A DNA stretch of 64,000 nt from Antarcticimicrobium sediminis (GCF_004348975.1 NZ_SMFP01000006.1:62001-126000); one strand, 5' to 3'. Shown: positions 17,809 through 27,505, counted from the stretch's first letter. Program-made: numbers and translations. The notes: generated from the letters alone by a model not told the origin.

Positions 17809-18528
17809 TCACTCAGCCGCTTGGGCGGGTGTGCCCGGTGCGGGGGTTACGGGTGTATCCATCTGGGACAGCATGTCGCGCACCTGCGGACAGCCGCCAT
17901 TGGGATCGGGGCCAAAGGTCACTTCGCTTTCTTCCCAGACGGCATCGAGCGCCTCGAGATCCTCGGGGTCGTCGTCGGGCAGTTCCAGAAGCTGTTCGAC
18001 CGCGCCGGCATCGACGCGGGCATCTGCAATCTGCAAAAGCGCGGCGAACACGGCGCCATAGGGGCTTTCCCGCCGCTCCAACCGGGTTTGCAACGCGGCC
18101 AGAATATGGGCCGCGTCCGCCAGCGTGTCTTGAACATCGGCAATCGGACGCATCGCCAGAAATTCCAGCAGCACCGGCAGGTGGTCGGGCAGTTCCGAGG
18201 TGACCGGATCAAAGCCACCCGCGCGGTACATCTCGACCAGATTGACCATCGCGCCGCCGCGATCCCGGCTTTCGCCGTGGACATGTTCAAACAGGTTCAG
18301 CGACAGGCTGCGCGAGCGATCAAACAGCGCGACATAGGTTTCCTGCACCTCATAGATGTCGCCCGATTGCAGGGTCTCGACCAGCGGGCGCAGGGCGCGC
18401 CGCGCGGCCGTGGTCAGGCGGCTGTCCGAGGCCAGAACGCCGGCGATTTCCGGCATCGCATGCTGCAACTCCTCGGTGGGATAGCTCAGCAGCAGCGACA
18501 TCGCTTTCAGGGATCGATCCATCATCAT
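17809..18528 (-). CDS. narJ: Nitrate reductase molybdenum cofactor assembly chaperone NarJ
   Basis: A 239-residue cytoplasmic chaperone of the TorD/NarJ family, needed for cofactor insertion into NarG and membrane attachment of NarGH. Seen are KAMSLLLSYPTEELQ, YVALFDRSRSLSLNLFEHVH and DRGGAMVNLVEMYRAGGF, followed by LPDHLPVLLEFLA, all characteristic. The start is the ATG at 18528, which overlaps the narH stop (ATGA) and has GGAGGCC a few bases before; the frame runs further upstream to 18603 but that part overlaps narH. It ends with an acidic and proline-rich tail. Confidence 0.95.
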   Translation of the reverse strand: MMMDRSLKAMSLLLSYPTEELQHAMPEIAGVLASDSRLTTAARRALRPLVETLQSGDIYEVQETYVALFDRSRSLSLNLFEHVHGESRDRGGAMVNLVEMYRAGGFDPVTSELPDHLPVLLEFLAMRPIADVQDTLADAAHILAALQTRLERRESPYGAVFAALLQIADARVDAGAVEQLLELPDDDPEDLEALDAVWEESEVTFGPDPNGGCPQVRDMLSQMDTPVTPAPGTPAQAAE

Positions 18529-20048
18529 CTCATGGCCTCCGGCATTTTCAGGGCTTTGCGCTTTCCGCCGAACAGCGTGCCGTCGGAGATACCGGTCGAG
18601 CATCCGTTGCCGTCGGTAAAGCCGCAGCCGCCGCGCATGTCATAGGCGTCTTCCACCTGTTCGCGGTGGGTGGTGGGGATCACGAAACGATCCTCGTAAT
18701 CGGCCAGCGCGAGGATCTTGTACATGTCCTCGATCACCCGACCGCTGAGGCCGACCCGTGCCGCGATCGCCTCGTCGATGACGCCATCCACGGTCTTGGC
18801 CCGCATGTAGCTGCGCATCGCGGACATCCGCTCCAGCGCCTGCACGATGGGTTCTTCGTCGCCGGCGGTCAGCATGTTGGCCAGATAGCGCACCGGGATG
18901 CGCAGGCTGCGCACATCGGGCATTTCGCCGTCATGGCCGATCTTGCCGGCCTCGGCGGCGTTCTGGATCGGGCTGAGCGGCGGGATGTACCACACCATCG
19001 GCAGCGTCCGGTATTCCGGGTGCAGCGGGAAGGCCAGCTTCCATTCCATCGCCATTTTCCAGATCGGGCTTTCCTGCGCGCCCTTGATCCAGTCCTCGGG
19101 CACGCCGTCGGCGCGGGCGGCTTCGATCACCGCCGGGTCGTGCGGATCGAGAAAGACATCGAGTTGCGCGTCGTAGAGGTCCTTTTCGGAATGCGTGTTG
19201 GCTGCGCTTTCGATCTTGTCCGCATCATAGAGCATCACGCCAAGATAGCGGATGCGACCGACGCAGGTTTCCGAACAGACGGTCGGGTTGCCGCTTTCGA
19301 TCCGGGGATAACACAGCGTGCATTTCTCGGATTTGCCGCTTTCCCAGTTGTAATAGACCTTTTTGTAGGGGCAGCCCGAGACGCACATGCGCCAGCCCCG
19401 GCATTTTTCCTGATCGATCAGGACGATGCCATCCTCTTCGCGCTTGTAGATCGCGCCAGAGGGGCAGGAGGCGGCGCAGGCGGGGTTGAGGCAATGCTCG
19501 CACAGGCGCGGCAGGTACATCATGAAGGTATTTTCGTACTCTCCATAGATCTCCTTCTGCACACCTTCGAAGTTATAGTCTTTTGAGCGTTTCTCGAATT
19601 CGCCGCCAAGAATTTCCTCCCAGTTCGGGCCGTACTCGATCTTCTGCATCCGCTCGCCCGAGATTTTCGAGCGTGGCCGCGCGGTCGGAAACGCTTTGAC
19701 TTCGGGGGCGGATTTCAGGTGGTCGTAGTCGAAATCGAACGGCTCGTAATAGTCGTCGATCTCGGGCAGGTCGGGGTTGCCAAAGATATTGGCAAGGATG
19801 CGCCATTTGGACCCCTGTTTGGGTTGCAGCTTGCCGGATTTGGTCCGCTCCCAACCGCCGTTCCAGCGTTTCTGGTTCTCCCAGTCCTTGGGATAGCCGA
19901 TGCCGGGCTTGGTCTCGACGTTGTTGAACCATGCGTATTCGACGCCGTCGCGGCTGGTCCAGACGTTCTTGCAGGTGACGGAACAGGTGTGGCACCCGAT
20001 GCATTTGTCGAGGTTCAGCACCATGCCGATTTGTGCGCGTACTTTCAT
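18525..20048 (-). CDS. narH: Respiratory nitrate reductase beta subunit NarH
   Basis: A 507-residue iron-sulfur subunit that wires electrons from NarI to NarG on the cytoplasmic face. Four cysteine groups are visible: CIGCHTCSVTCKNVW, CEHCLNPACAASCPSGAI, CRGWRMCVSGCPYKK and CTLCYPRIESG with the later CSETCVGRIRYLG. The tryptophan in CRGW replaces a cysteine, as in E. coli NarH, and marks the [3Fe-4S] cluster. Length and C-terminus are normal. Its ATG overlaps the narG stop codon by four bases. Confidence 0.97.
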   Translation of the reverse strand: MKVRAQIGMVLNLDKCIGCHTCSVTCKNVWTSRDGVEYAWFNNVETKPGIGYPKDWENQKRWNGGWERTKSGKLQPKQGSKWRILANIFGNPDLPEIDDYYEPFDFDYDHLKSAPEVKAFPTARPRSKISGERMQKIEYGPNWEEILGGEFEKRSKDYNFEGVQKEIYGEYENTFMMYLPRLCEHCLNPACAASCPSGAIYKREEDGIVLIDQEKCRGWRMCVSGCPYKKVYYNWESGKSEKCTLCYPRIESGNPTVCSETCVGRIRYLGVMLYDADKIESAANTHSEKDLYDAQLDVFLDPHDPAVIEAARADGVPEDWIKGAQESPIWKMAMEWKLAFPLHPEYRTLPMVWYIPPLSPIQNAAEAGKIGHDGEMPDVRSLRIPVRYLANMLTAGDEEPIVQALERMSAMRSYMRAKTVDGVIDEAIAARVGLSGRVIEDMYKILALADYEDRFVIPTTHREQVEDAYDMRGGCGFTDGNGCSTGISDGTLFGGKRKALKMPEAMR

Positions 20049-23000
20049 TGTGCGGCCTCCTTCTCGGTCGCTTCGTCGTCAAGCCAATCGACCTTGTTCA
20101 TTTTCCGGACGATGACGAATTCGTCCCGGTTCGAGCCCACGGTGCCGTAGTAGTTGAAGCCGTAGGACAGATGCGCGTAGCCGCCGATCATGTGGGTCGG
20201 TTTCAGCACCGTGCGGGTGACCGAATTGTGGATGCCGCCGCGCAGCCCGGTCTTTTGCGAGCCGGGGGTGTTCACGATCTTTTCCTGCGCGTGATACATG
20301 AACACCGTGCCTTCGCGGATCCGCTGCGAGACGACGGCACGCGCGGTCAGCGCCCCGTTGACGTTATAGGCCTCGATCCAGTCGTTATCCGCGATCCCGG
20401 CTTTCTTGGCGTCGGTCTCGGACAGCCAGACCACCGGCCCGCCGCGGTTCAGCGTCAGCATCAGCAGGTTGTCGGAATAGGTCGAGTGGATGCCCCATTT
20501 CTGGTGCGGCGTGATGAAGTTCAGCACCAGGCTGTCGCCCGCGTCCTGCACCCCCTTGGTGATGGTCTTGAGATCGACCGGCGGGCGATAGGCGACGAAG
20601 CCTTCGCCAAAGGCGCGCATCCACAGGTGATCCTGATAGAGCTGTTGCCGCCCGGTCAGCGTGCGCCATGGGATCAGCTCATGCACGTTGGTGTAGCCCG
20701 CGTTATAGCAGACCTCTTCGCTCTCGATGCCGGACCAGGTCGGCGAAGAGATGATCTTGCGCGGCTGGGCGGCGATATCGCGGAAGCGGATCTTGACGTG
20801 TTCCTGCCCCTCAGCGAGATGCGCATGTTCGCGCCCTGTTGCCTTGCTCAGCTCTTTCCACGCCTTTACGGCCACCTCGCCGTTGGTTTCGGGGGCGAGC
20901 ATCAGCACCACCTCGGTGGCGTCGATGTCAGTGTCGATCCGTGCTTGTCCCTTGGCCGTCCCGTCGAGTTGCACACCGTTGAGGTCGCGCAGGTTCTGGA
21001 CCTCGACCTTGGTGTCCCAGGCGATGCCCTTGCCGCCGTTGCCGATGTCATCCATCAGCGGCCCCAGCGCGGTGAACCGGTCATAGATCGCGGTATAGTC
21101 CCGCTCGACCGTGATATAGTTCGGCGCGGTCTTGCCCGGGATCAGATCGCATTCGCCTTTCTTCCAGTCGCGCACCTGATCCTGCGCGATCTCGGCCGGG
21201 GTGTCGTGCAGGATCGGCAGGGCCACCACATCGGTTTCCTGCCCGAGATAGCCCGGCACGATCTCTTGAAACTTCTTGGCGATCGCCTTGAAGATCTCCC
21301 AGTCGGATTTGCTTTCATAGGCCGGGTCCACGGCCGCCTGAAGCGGGTGGATGAACGGGTGCATGTCCGAGGTGTTGAGATCGTTCTTTTCGTACCATGA
21401 CGCGGTTGGCAGCACGATGTCGGAATAGACCGCCGTGGTGGACATGCGAAAGTCGATCGTCACCAGCAGGTCAAGCTTGCCCTTGGGCGCCTCGTCGCGC
21501 CAGACCGCCTCTTTCGGCTTTTGCCGGCCTTCCTCGCCCAGATCCTTACCCATCACGCCGTTGTCGGTGCCCAGCAGGTGTTTGAGGAAATATTCATGCC
21601 CCTTGCCCGAGCTGCCCAACAGGTTGGAGCGCCACACGAACAGGTTGCGCGGCCAGTTCTCGGGCGCGTCCGGGTCGGTACAGGACATCTCCAGATCACC
21701 GGATTTCAGCCCCTTGGCGATATAGTCGCAGGGCTCGTGCCCGGCCTCTTTCGCGGCTTTGGCCACCTCAAGCGGGTTCTGCTTGAGCTGCGGCGCCGAG
21801 GGCAGCCAGCCCATGCGCTCGGCCCGGATGTTGTAGTCGATCATCGAGATGTCCCAGTCGCCTGCGGGCGCGGTGGGGGAAAGCAGCTCATCCGCTGTCA
21901 GCGTCTCATAGCGCCACTGATCGGTATGGGCGTACCAGGAGCTGGTCCCGTTCACCTGCCGGGGCGGGCGGCCCCAGTCGAGCGCAAAGGCCAGCGGTTG
22001 CCAACCTGTTTGCGGGCGAAGTTTTTCCTGACCGACATAGTGGCTCCAACCGCCGCCGGACTGGCCGACGCAGCCGCACATCACCAGCATGTTGATGATG
22101 CCGCGATAGCTCATGTCCATGTGATACCAGTGGTTCAGCCCGGCCCCGAGGATCACCATCGACTTGCCGTTGGTCTTTTCGGCGTTCAGCGCGAATTCGC
22201 GCGCCACGGTGATGATCTTTTCCGCCGGAACGCTGGTGATTTTCTCGGCCCATTTCGGGGTATAGGGCATGTCGGCTTCGTAACCCGAGGTGACCCAGTC
22301 GCCGCCCAGCCCACGGTCAAGCCCGTAGTTGGCGCACAACAGGTCAAAGACGGTGGCGACGCGGGCCTCTCCGTCGGCCAGCTTCACTGTCTTGACCGGG
22401 ATGTTGCGGGTCAGCACGTCGGGGTGGTCGCATTTGACGAAATTCTCGGTCGCGACGCCGCCGAAATAGGGGAAATCGACGCCAACCACATCGTCGTGAT
22501 CCTCGTCGAGGATCAGCGACATTCTGAGAGCGGTCTCGGCATTTTTCGCGCGCTGTTCCAGGTTCCAGTCGCCGTCTCCGCCCCAGCGGAAACCAACCGA
22601 GCCGTTGGGGGCGACAAAGCTGGCGGTCTTGGAGTCAAAGGCGATGGTCTTCCATTCCGGGTTGCTGTCCTCGCCCAGCCTGCCGTCGAAATCATCGGCG
22701 CGCAGGAACCGGCCCGGCACCAGCCGGCCATCCTTTTCCTCCATCCGCACCAGCATCGGCATGTCGCTGTATTTGCGGCAATAGTCCTCGAAATACTCGG
22801 CCTGCCGGTCGAGGTGGAATTCGCGCAGGATCACGTGGCCCATGGCCAGCGCCAGCGCCGCATCGGTGCCTTGCTGCGGGGCCAGCCAGACATCGCCGAA
22901 TTTTGCCGCCTCGGAATAGTCGGGGCAGATCACCGCCGACTTGGTGCCGCGATAGCGCGCCTCGGTATAGAAATGCGCATCCGGGGTGCGGGTCTGTGGC

Positions 23001-23770
23001 ACGTTGGAGCCCCAGATCAGCAGGAAACCGGCATTGAACCAATCGGCCGATTCCGGCACGTCGGTCTGTTCGCCCCAGGTTTGCGGGCTTGCCGGGGGCA
23101 GATCGCAATACCAGTCGTAGAACGACATGCAGGTGCCGCCCAACAGGCTGAGGTAGCGTGTGCCAGCGGCATAGCTGATCATCGACATCGCCGGGATCGG
23201 CGAAAACCCGAACACCCGGTCAGGGCCATAGGTCTTGGCGGTATAGGCATTGGCCGCCGCCGTGATCTCGGTCGCCTCATCCCAGGTTGCGCGCACGAAC
23301 CCGCCCTTGCCGCGAGAGGTGACATAGCTGGCGCGCAGGATCGGGTCGCCTTGCAGCTTGGTCCAGGCTGCGATCGGGTCCATCGTTTTGCGCATCTCGC
23401 GCCAGATCTTCATCAGCTTGCCACGGATCAGCGGGTTCTTCACCCGGTTGGCGCTGTAGAGATACCAGCTGTAGCTGGCGCCGCGGGCACAGCCGCGCGG
23501 TTCGTGGTTGGGCAGGCCGGGACGGGTGCGCGGATAATCGGTCTGCTGGGTTTCCCAGGTGACGATTCCGGATTTCACATAGATCTTCCAGCTGCACGAG
23601 CCGGTGCAGTTTACCCCGTGGGTCGAGCGCACGATCTTGTCGTGGCGCCAGCGGTTTCTATAGGTGTCTTCCCAGTCCCGGCTTTCACGGGTGAGCTGTC
23701 CGTGACCATTGGAAAACTGGTCCAGCTCCTTGGATTGGAGGAAATTCAGTCTGTCGAGGAGGTGGCTCAT
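20045..23770 (-). CDS. narG: Respiratory nitrate reductase alpha subunit NarG
   Basis: A 1241-residue molybdenum bis-MGD catalytic subunit reducing nitrate to nitrite in the cytoplasm. The N-terminal HGVNCTGSCSWKIYVKSG shows the histidine that, with three cysteines, binds the FS0 [4Fe-4S] cluster. DWYCDLPPASPQTWGEQTD holds the aspartate ligand of molybdenum in the membrane-bound Nar family. Length matches other NarG proteins. It has no twin-arginine leader; the N-terminal start MSHLLDRLNFLQSKE is ordinary. It follows narK by 61 bases and is coupled to narH. Expression is expected under low oxygen with nitrate, via the FNR-type boxes upstream of narK. Confidence 0.98.
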   Translation of the reverse strand: MSHLLDRLNFLQSKELDQFSNGHGQLTRESRDWEDTYRNRWRHDKIVRSTHGVNCTGSCSWKIYVKSGIVTWETQQTDYPRTRPGLPNHEPRGCARGASYSWYLYSANRVKNPLIRGKLMKIWREMRKTMDPIAAWTKLQGDPILRASYVTSRGKGGFVRATWDEATEITAAANAYTAKTYGPDRVFGFSPIPAMSMISYAAGTRYLSLLGGTCMSFYDWYCDLPPASPQTWGEQTDVPESADWFNAGFLLIWGSNVPQTRTPDAHFYTEARYRGTKSAVICPDYSEAAKFGDVWLAPQQGTDAALALAMGHVILREFHLDRQAEYFEDYCRKYSDMPMLVRMEEKDGRLVPGRFLRADDFDGRLGEDSNPEWKTIAFDSKTASFVAPNGSVGFRWGGDGDWNLEQRAKNAETALRMSLILDEDHDDVVGVDFPYFGGVATENFVKCDHPDVLTRNIPVKTVKLADGEARVATVFDLLCANYGLDRGLGGDWVTSGYEADMPYTPKWAEKITSVPAEKIITVAREFALNAEKTNGKSMVILGAGLNHWYHMDMSYRGIINMLVMCGCVGQSGGGWSHYVGQEKLRPQTGWQPLAFALDWGRPPRQVNGTSSWYAHTDQWRYETLTADELLSPTAPAGDWDISMIDYNIRAERMGWLPSAPQLKQNPLEVAKAAKEAGHEPCDYIAKGLKSGDLEMSCTDPDAPENWPRNLFVWRSNLLGSSGKGHEYFLKHLLGTDNGVMGKDLGEEGRQKPKEAVWRDEAPKGKLDLLVTIDFRMSTTAVYSDIVLPTASWYEKNDLNTSDMHPFIHPLQAAVDPAYESKSDWEIFKAIAKKFQEIVPGYLGQETDVVALPILHDTPAEIAQDQVRDWKKGECDLIPGKTAPNYITVERDYTAIYDRFTALGPLMDDIGNGGKGIAWDTKVEVQNLRDLNGVQLDGTAKGQARIDTDIDATEVVLMLAPETNGEVAVKAWKELSKATGREHAHLAEGQEHVKIRFRDIAAQPRKIISSPTWSGIESEEVCYNAGYTNVHELIPWRTLTGRQQLYQDHLWMRAFGEGFVAYRPPVDLKTITKGVQDAGDSLVLNFITPHQKWGIHSTYSDNLLMLTLNRGGPVVWLSETDAKKAGIADNDWIEAYNVNGALTARAVVSQRIREGTVFMYHAQEKIVNTPGSQKTGLRGGIHNSVTRTVLKPTHMIGGYAHLSYGFNYYGTVGSNRDEFVIVRKMNKVDWLDDEATEKEAAQ

Positions 23771-23831
23771 TTGGCTGTCCTTTCAGTTTTCGTCAGACCG
23801 GCAGCGGCTGCGCCGCCGGCCCTGTATCAGC

Positions 23832-26555
23832 TTATGCGGTGGCGCTGGGCGCGGGCGTCGGGGACGCCCCGCCGCGTTCAAGGTTGTGCAGCAGGCCGCC
23901 GCGCCGGGTGTAATAGGCCCAGGTGACCATCAGGCAGATCACGTAGAACACCAGGAAGGCCCAGAGCGCGCCCACCGGAGACCCCGTCATGGCGATCGAG
24001 GTGCCGTAGGCCTTGGGGATGAAAAAGGCACCATAGGCCGCGATTGCGCTGGTAAAGGCGATGATCGCCGCACTCTCGCGCTCGGCCTGCTTGCGGCTGG
24101 CGGTGGCATCGAGATCGGGCAACAGGCGCGGCACTTCGCGCCCCATGATCGCGGGGATCATCTGGAACGTGGAGGCATTGCCGATGCCGGTCAGCAGGAA
24201 CAGCGCCATGAACGCGGCGAAGAACCCCGCGAAGCTGCCCGCGCCAAGGGCGGCGATCACCCCGAACACCGCCACGATCATCGCGGCAAAGGTCCAGAAC
24301 GTCACCCGCCCGCCGCCGAAGCGGTCGCTGACCCAGCCGGTTCCGGCGCGCGACAGCGCCCCGACCAGCGGCCCGAGGAACACATATTGCACCGCGTTCA
24401 CCTCGGGGAAAGCCAGCCGCGTCAGCAGCGGAAAGCCCGCCGAATAGCCAATGAAGCTGCCAAAGGTGCCGGTATAGAGCAGGCACATCAGCCAGTTGTG
24501 TTTGCGGGTAAAGATGATGGCCTGCTCGCGAAAGCTTGCCCGCGCATCGGCGATGTCGTTCATGCCAAGCCAGGCCGCAGCGGTGGCGATCAGGATGAAG
24601 GGTACCCAGACAAAGCCGGCATTCTGCATCCACAGCTGGCCGCCGTCCGACAGGGTTTGCGGTGCGCCGCCCATTGCGCCGAACACGCCGGCGGTGACGA
24701 CGATCGGCACCAGAAACTGCATGACCGAGACACCAAGGTTGCCAAGACCGGCGTTCAGCGCCAGCGCGTTGCCCTTTTCCGCCTTTGGGAAGAAATAGGC
24801 GATATTGGCCATCGAGGAGGCAAAGTTGCCGCCCCCGAACCCGCAGAGCAGCGCCAGCGCCAGAAAGATCAGATAAGGCGTTTCAGGGTTCTGCACCGCA
24901 TAGCCGATCCCCATCGCCGGCAGCAGCAGCGACACGGTCGAAAGCGTGGTCCAAAGCCGCCCGCCGAAGATCGGCACCATGAAGCTGTAGAAGATCCGCA
25001 GGGTTGCACCTGACAGCCCCGGCAGTGCCGCCAGCCAGAACAGTTGGCCGGTGGAAAAGTCGAACCCGATGGCAGGAAGCCGTGCCACCACCATCGACCA
25101 GACCATCCACACCGAGAAGGCCAGCAACAGCGCCGGGATCGAGATCCAGAGGTTGCGCTTGGCGATGCGACGGCCCTGATCCTCCCAGAAACTCGCATCT
25201 TCGGGGCGCCAGTCGTCCAGAACGCGCGGCATGACCGTGCGCTCTGGATCGTGGATGTCCTGCATTTCGGGCAGCGCAGGCAGTCTGTCGAGCGCCTCGC
25301 CCTGCGCACTGCGTTCCATTGCGCGGATCGAAAGGTGCATCCACCCCAGCGCGACGGCGACCAGTGTGAACAAAAGCGCAAAGCACGAGGTATAGACGCC
25401 CGTAAGGTCAAGCAGCGCCCCGAACCCGATGGGAAGGATAAAGCCGCCCAAGCCGCCGATCATGCCGACAAGACCGCCGACCGCGCCGACATGGTTGGGA
25501 TAATAGACCGGGATGTGCTTGAACACCGCTGCTTTGCCGAGGCTCATGAAGAAGCCAAGCGCGAAAAGCACCGCGATGAAGGGCCAAAGCCCCATCGACG
25601 TCGAAAAGGCGATCGGGCCGTTCTTGCCCTGAATCACATAGTCGGTCGGCGGATAGGACAGCATGAACAGCAGGATCATCGAAAAGCCGAAGGTCCAGTA
25701 CATGACCGCCCGCGCGCCGAACTTGTCGGACAGGTGGCCGCCATAGGCGCGGAACAGGCTTGCCGAGAGACTGAACACCGCCGCAGCCATCCCTGCCGAT
25801 TTGACGTCGAGGCTGTAGACGTCGATCATGTAGTGCGGCAGCCAGAGCGCCAGCGCCACAAAGGCGCCGAACACCAGAAAGTAATAGAGCGAAAAGCGCC
25901 AGACCTGCAGGTTGCGCAGCGGGGCGAATTGCTCGGCCATGGAGGGCGCGCGCACGCCCCGTTTGCGACGGTCGACCAGTTCCGGATCATCCTTGGCGAA
26001 CAGAAAGAAGATCACGCCGATGATCGCCAGCCCTGCGGCCCAGACATAGGCGACGCCGTGCCAGCCATAGGCCACCATGACAAAGGGGGCGACGAATTTC
26101 GTCACCGCCGCGCCGACGTTGCCGGCGCCAAAGATTCCCAGCGCGGTGCCCTGATGCCCGGCGTCGTACCAGCGCGAGACATAGGCGACGCCGATGATGA
26201 ACGACCCGCCCGCAAGGCCGATGCCGAGCGCTGCGATCAGATAGGTGGTATAGCTGTCGGCCAGCGTCAGCGCCCATGTGGCCAGCGCGGTCAGGATCAT
26301 CTGCGCCGAAAAGACCAGCCGCCCGCCGTACTTCTCGGTCCAGACGCCGAGGAAGAGGCGGGTGATCGACCCGGTCAGGATCGGTGTTGCGACAAGAATG
26401 CCGAACTGCGCCTCGGACAGGCCAAGCTCGTCCTTGATGGCGATGCCGATAATGGAAAAAATCGTCCAGACCGCGAAACAGGCGGTAAAGGAAATTGTAC
26501 TCAGGCCAAGGGCGCGGTGTTGGTCCGCGCGAGCTACGCCTTCAAGCGTATTCAT
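23832..26555 (-). CDS. narK: Fused nitrate/nitrite transporter NarK1-NarK2
   Basis: A 907-residue protein made of two complete major facilitator domains of about 12 helices each, joined by a hydrophilic linker around residues 420-470 (DIHDPERTVMPRVLDDWRPE). The first half resembles NarK1 (proton-nitrate symport) and the second NarK2 (nitrate-nitrite exchange), as in Paracoccus. A nitrate-signature-like stretch GGGNFASSMANIAYFFP lies in the second half and GAGNVGAAVTKFVAPF in the first. The start is the ATG at 26555, preceded by CAGGAGGGACACTCG; the frame extends 12 codons further without a ribosome site. It is the first gene of the nar unit. Confidence 0.96.
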   Translation of the reverse strand: MNTLEGVARADQHRALGLSTISFTACFAVWTIFSIIGIAIKDELGLSEAQFGILVATPILTGSITRLFLGVWTEKYGGRLVFSAQMILTALATWALTLADSYTTYLIAALGIGLAGGSFIIGVAYVSRWYDAGHQGTALGIFGAGNVGAAVTKFVAPFVMVAYGWHGVAYVWAAGLAIIGVIFFLFAKDDPELVDRRKRGVRAPSMAEQFAPLRNLQVWRFSLYYFLVFGAFVALALWLPHYMIDVYSLDVKSAGMAAAVFSLSASLFRAYGGHLSDKFGARAVMYWTFGFSMILLFMLSYPPTDYVIQGKNGPIAFSTSMGLWPFIAVLFALGFFMSLGKAAVFKHIPVYYPNHVGAVGGLVGMIGGLGGFILPIGFGALLDLTGVYTSCFALLFTLVAVALGWMHLSIRAMERSAQGEALDRLPALPEMQDIHDPERTVMPRVLDDWRPEDASFWEDQGRRIAKRNLWISIPALLLAFSVWMVWSMVVARLPAIGFDFSTGQLFWLAALPGLSGATLRIFYSFMVPIFGGRLWTTLSTVSLLLPAMGIGYAVQNPETPYLIFLALALLCGFGGGNFASSMANIAYFFPKAEKGNALALNAGLGNLGVSVMQFLVPIVVTAGVFGAMGGAPQTLSDGGQLWMQNAGFVWVPFILIATAAAWLGMNDIADARASFREQAIIFTRKHNWLMCLLYTGTFGSFIGYSAGFPLLTRLAFPEVNAVQYVFLGPLVGALSRAGTGWVSDRFGGGRVTFWTFAAMIVAVFGVIAALGAGSFAGFFAAFMALFLLTGIGNASTFQMIPAIMGREVPRLLPDLDATASRKQAERESAAIIAFTSAIAAYGAFFIPKAYGTSIAMTGSPVGALWAFLVFYVICLMVTWAYYTRRGGLLHNLERGGASPTPAPSATA

Positions 26556-26634
26556 CGAGTGTCCCTCCTGGGGTCTTGGTGGGTTACGCATTGCATTTCA
26601 CGGCCCAGAAAGAGGGAGATGGAGCAGGAGACGG

Positions 26635-26648
26635 TTGATTCAGATCAA
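26635..26648. promoter_or_regulatory. FNR/NarR-type box upstream of narK
   Basis: TTGATTCAGATCAA matches the TTGAT-N4-ATCAA consensus exactly in both half-sites. Its centre lies about 86 bases before the narK start codon, a suitable place for activation of the nar operon by an FNR-family protein, such as the NarR-like regulator encoded on the other side or a true Fnr elsewhere. Confidence 0.88.
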
Positions 26649-26749
26649 GAAACGATGCGCGCCGACCTGAAATAAACATCCGGACCACTTGCGTCTGTCA
26701 CGACAGGAAAACATGTGGATCCGGGAGAGGGGGCCAATCGGAGCGACGC

Positions 26750-26763
26750 TTGACAATCATCAA
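26750..26763. promoter_or_regulatory. Second FNR-type box, near the regulator gene
   Basis: TTGACAATCATCAA has one half-site identical to consensus (ATCAA) and one with a single change (TTGAC). It ends 43 bases before the ATG of the Crp/Fnr gene, consistent with autoregulation or control by another FNR-family member. Confidence 0.7.
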
Positions 26764-26806
26764 GTGAGAAACCTACCAAAGTCATAGCGATCAACCTGGA
26801 GGCGAC

Positions 26807-27505
26807 ATGAGACCCGAGGATATCCCCGAGATTCGACCCTTGGATCTGTTCCGCAACATGTCGGAGGAGAATTTCAACGATTTGATCCGGGGGGGCTATG
26901 TCCAGACCTTTCCACCGCAGGTGGTTCTGACCACCGAGGGTGATCAACCGGATTTTCTGCATATCGTGCTGTCAGGCAGCGTTGAACTTTTCTCGACGTG
27001 GAATGATCGCGAAACCTCGATGGCGACGGTCCGGCCGATCTCGACCTTTATCCTGGCGGCGACGATCCGGGATGCGCCCTATTTGATGTCGGCGCGCACC
27101 TGTGAAAAGTCGCGCATCATCCTGTTGCCGTCGATGGATGTGCGCGCCGTGTTCGAGCGCGACAATGATTTCGCCCGGGCCGTGGTGAGTGAACTAGCGC
27201 AATGCTACCGATCCGTCATCAAGATCTCCAAGAACCTCAAGCTGCGGACCTCGATCGAACGGCTGGCCAATTACCTGTTGCGCAGCCATCGGCGTGCCGG
27301 TGGTGCGCTGGAATTCGACCTGCTGCTTGAAAAGCGCCGCCTTGCCTCATTTCTTGGGATGACACCGGAAAACCTGTCGCGCGCGATCAAGGCGTTGCGC
27401 CCCTATGGGGTTGAAATCGACGGGGCGCAGGTGCGCATCACCAATCTTGCCGATCTTGAACAATTCGCAAAACCGAGCCCCCTGATCGACGATTACAGCA
27501 CCTGA
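26807..27505 (+). CDS. narR: Crp/Fnr family transcription regulator, NarR-like
   Basis: A 232-residue regulator with an N-terminal cyclic-nucleotide-binding-like beta-barrel (EGDQPDFLHIVLSGSVELFS) and a C-terminal helix-turn-helix (FLGMTPENLSRAIKAL). The recognition-helix E-x-x-S-R pattern fits binding to TTGAT-N4-ATCAA sites. It lacks the cluster of N-terminal cysteines that carries the oxygen-sensing Fe-S centre in Fnr; its only cysteines are in RTCEKSR and AQCYRS. In Paracoccus the regulator in this position is NarR, which responds to nitrate or nitrite, so the same role is likely here. CTGGAGGCGAC precedes the ATG. Confidence 0.85.
   Translation: MRPEDIPEIRPLDLFRNMSEENFNDLIRGGYVQTFPPQVVLTTEGDQPDFLHIVLSGSVELFSTWNDRETSMATVRPISTFILAATIRDAPYLMSARTCEKSRIILLPSMDVRAVFERDNDFARAVVSELAQCYRSVIKISKNLKLRTSIERLANYLLRSHRRAGGALEFDLLLEKRRLASFLGMTPENLSRAIKALRPYGVEIDGAQVRITNLADLEQFAKPSPLIDDYST

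Noticed and set aside
21521-23926. 800-codon plus-strand frame opposite narG
   Set aside because: Antisense to a fully recognisable NarG; composition is of a noncoding shadow.
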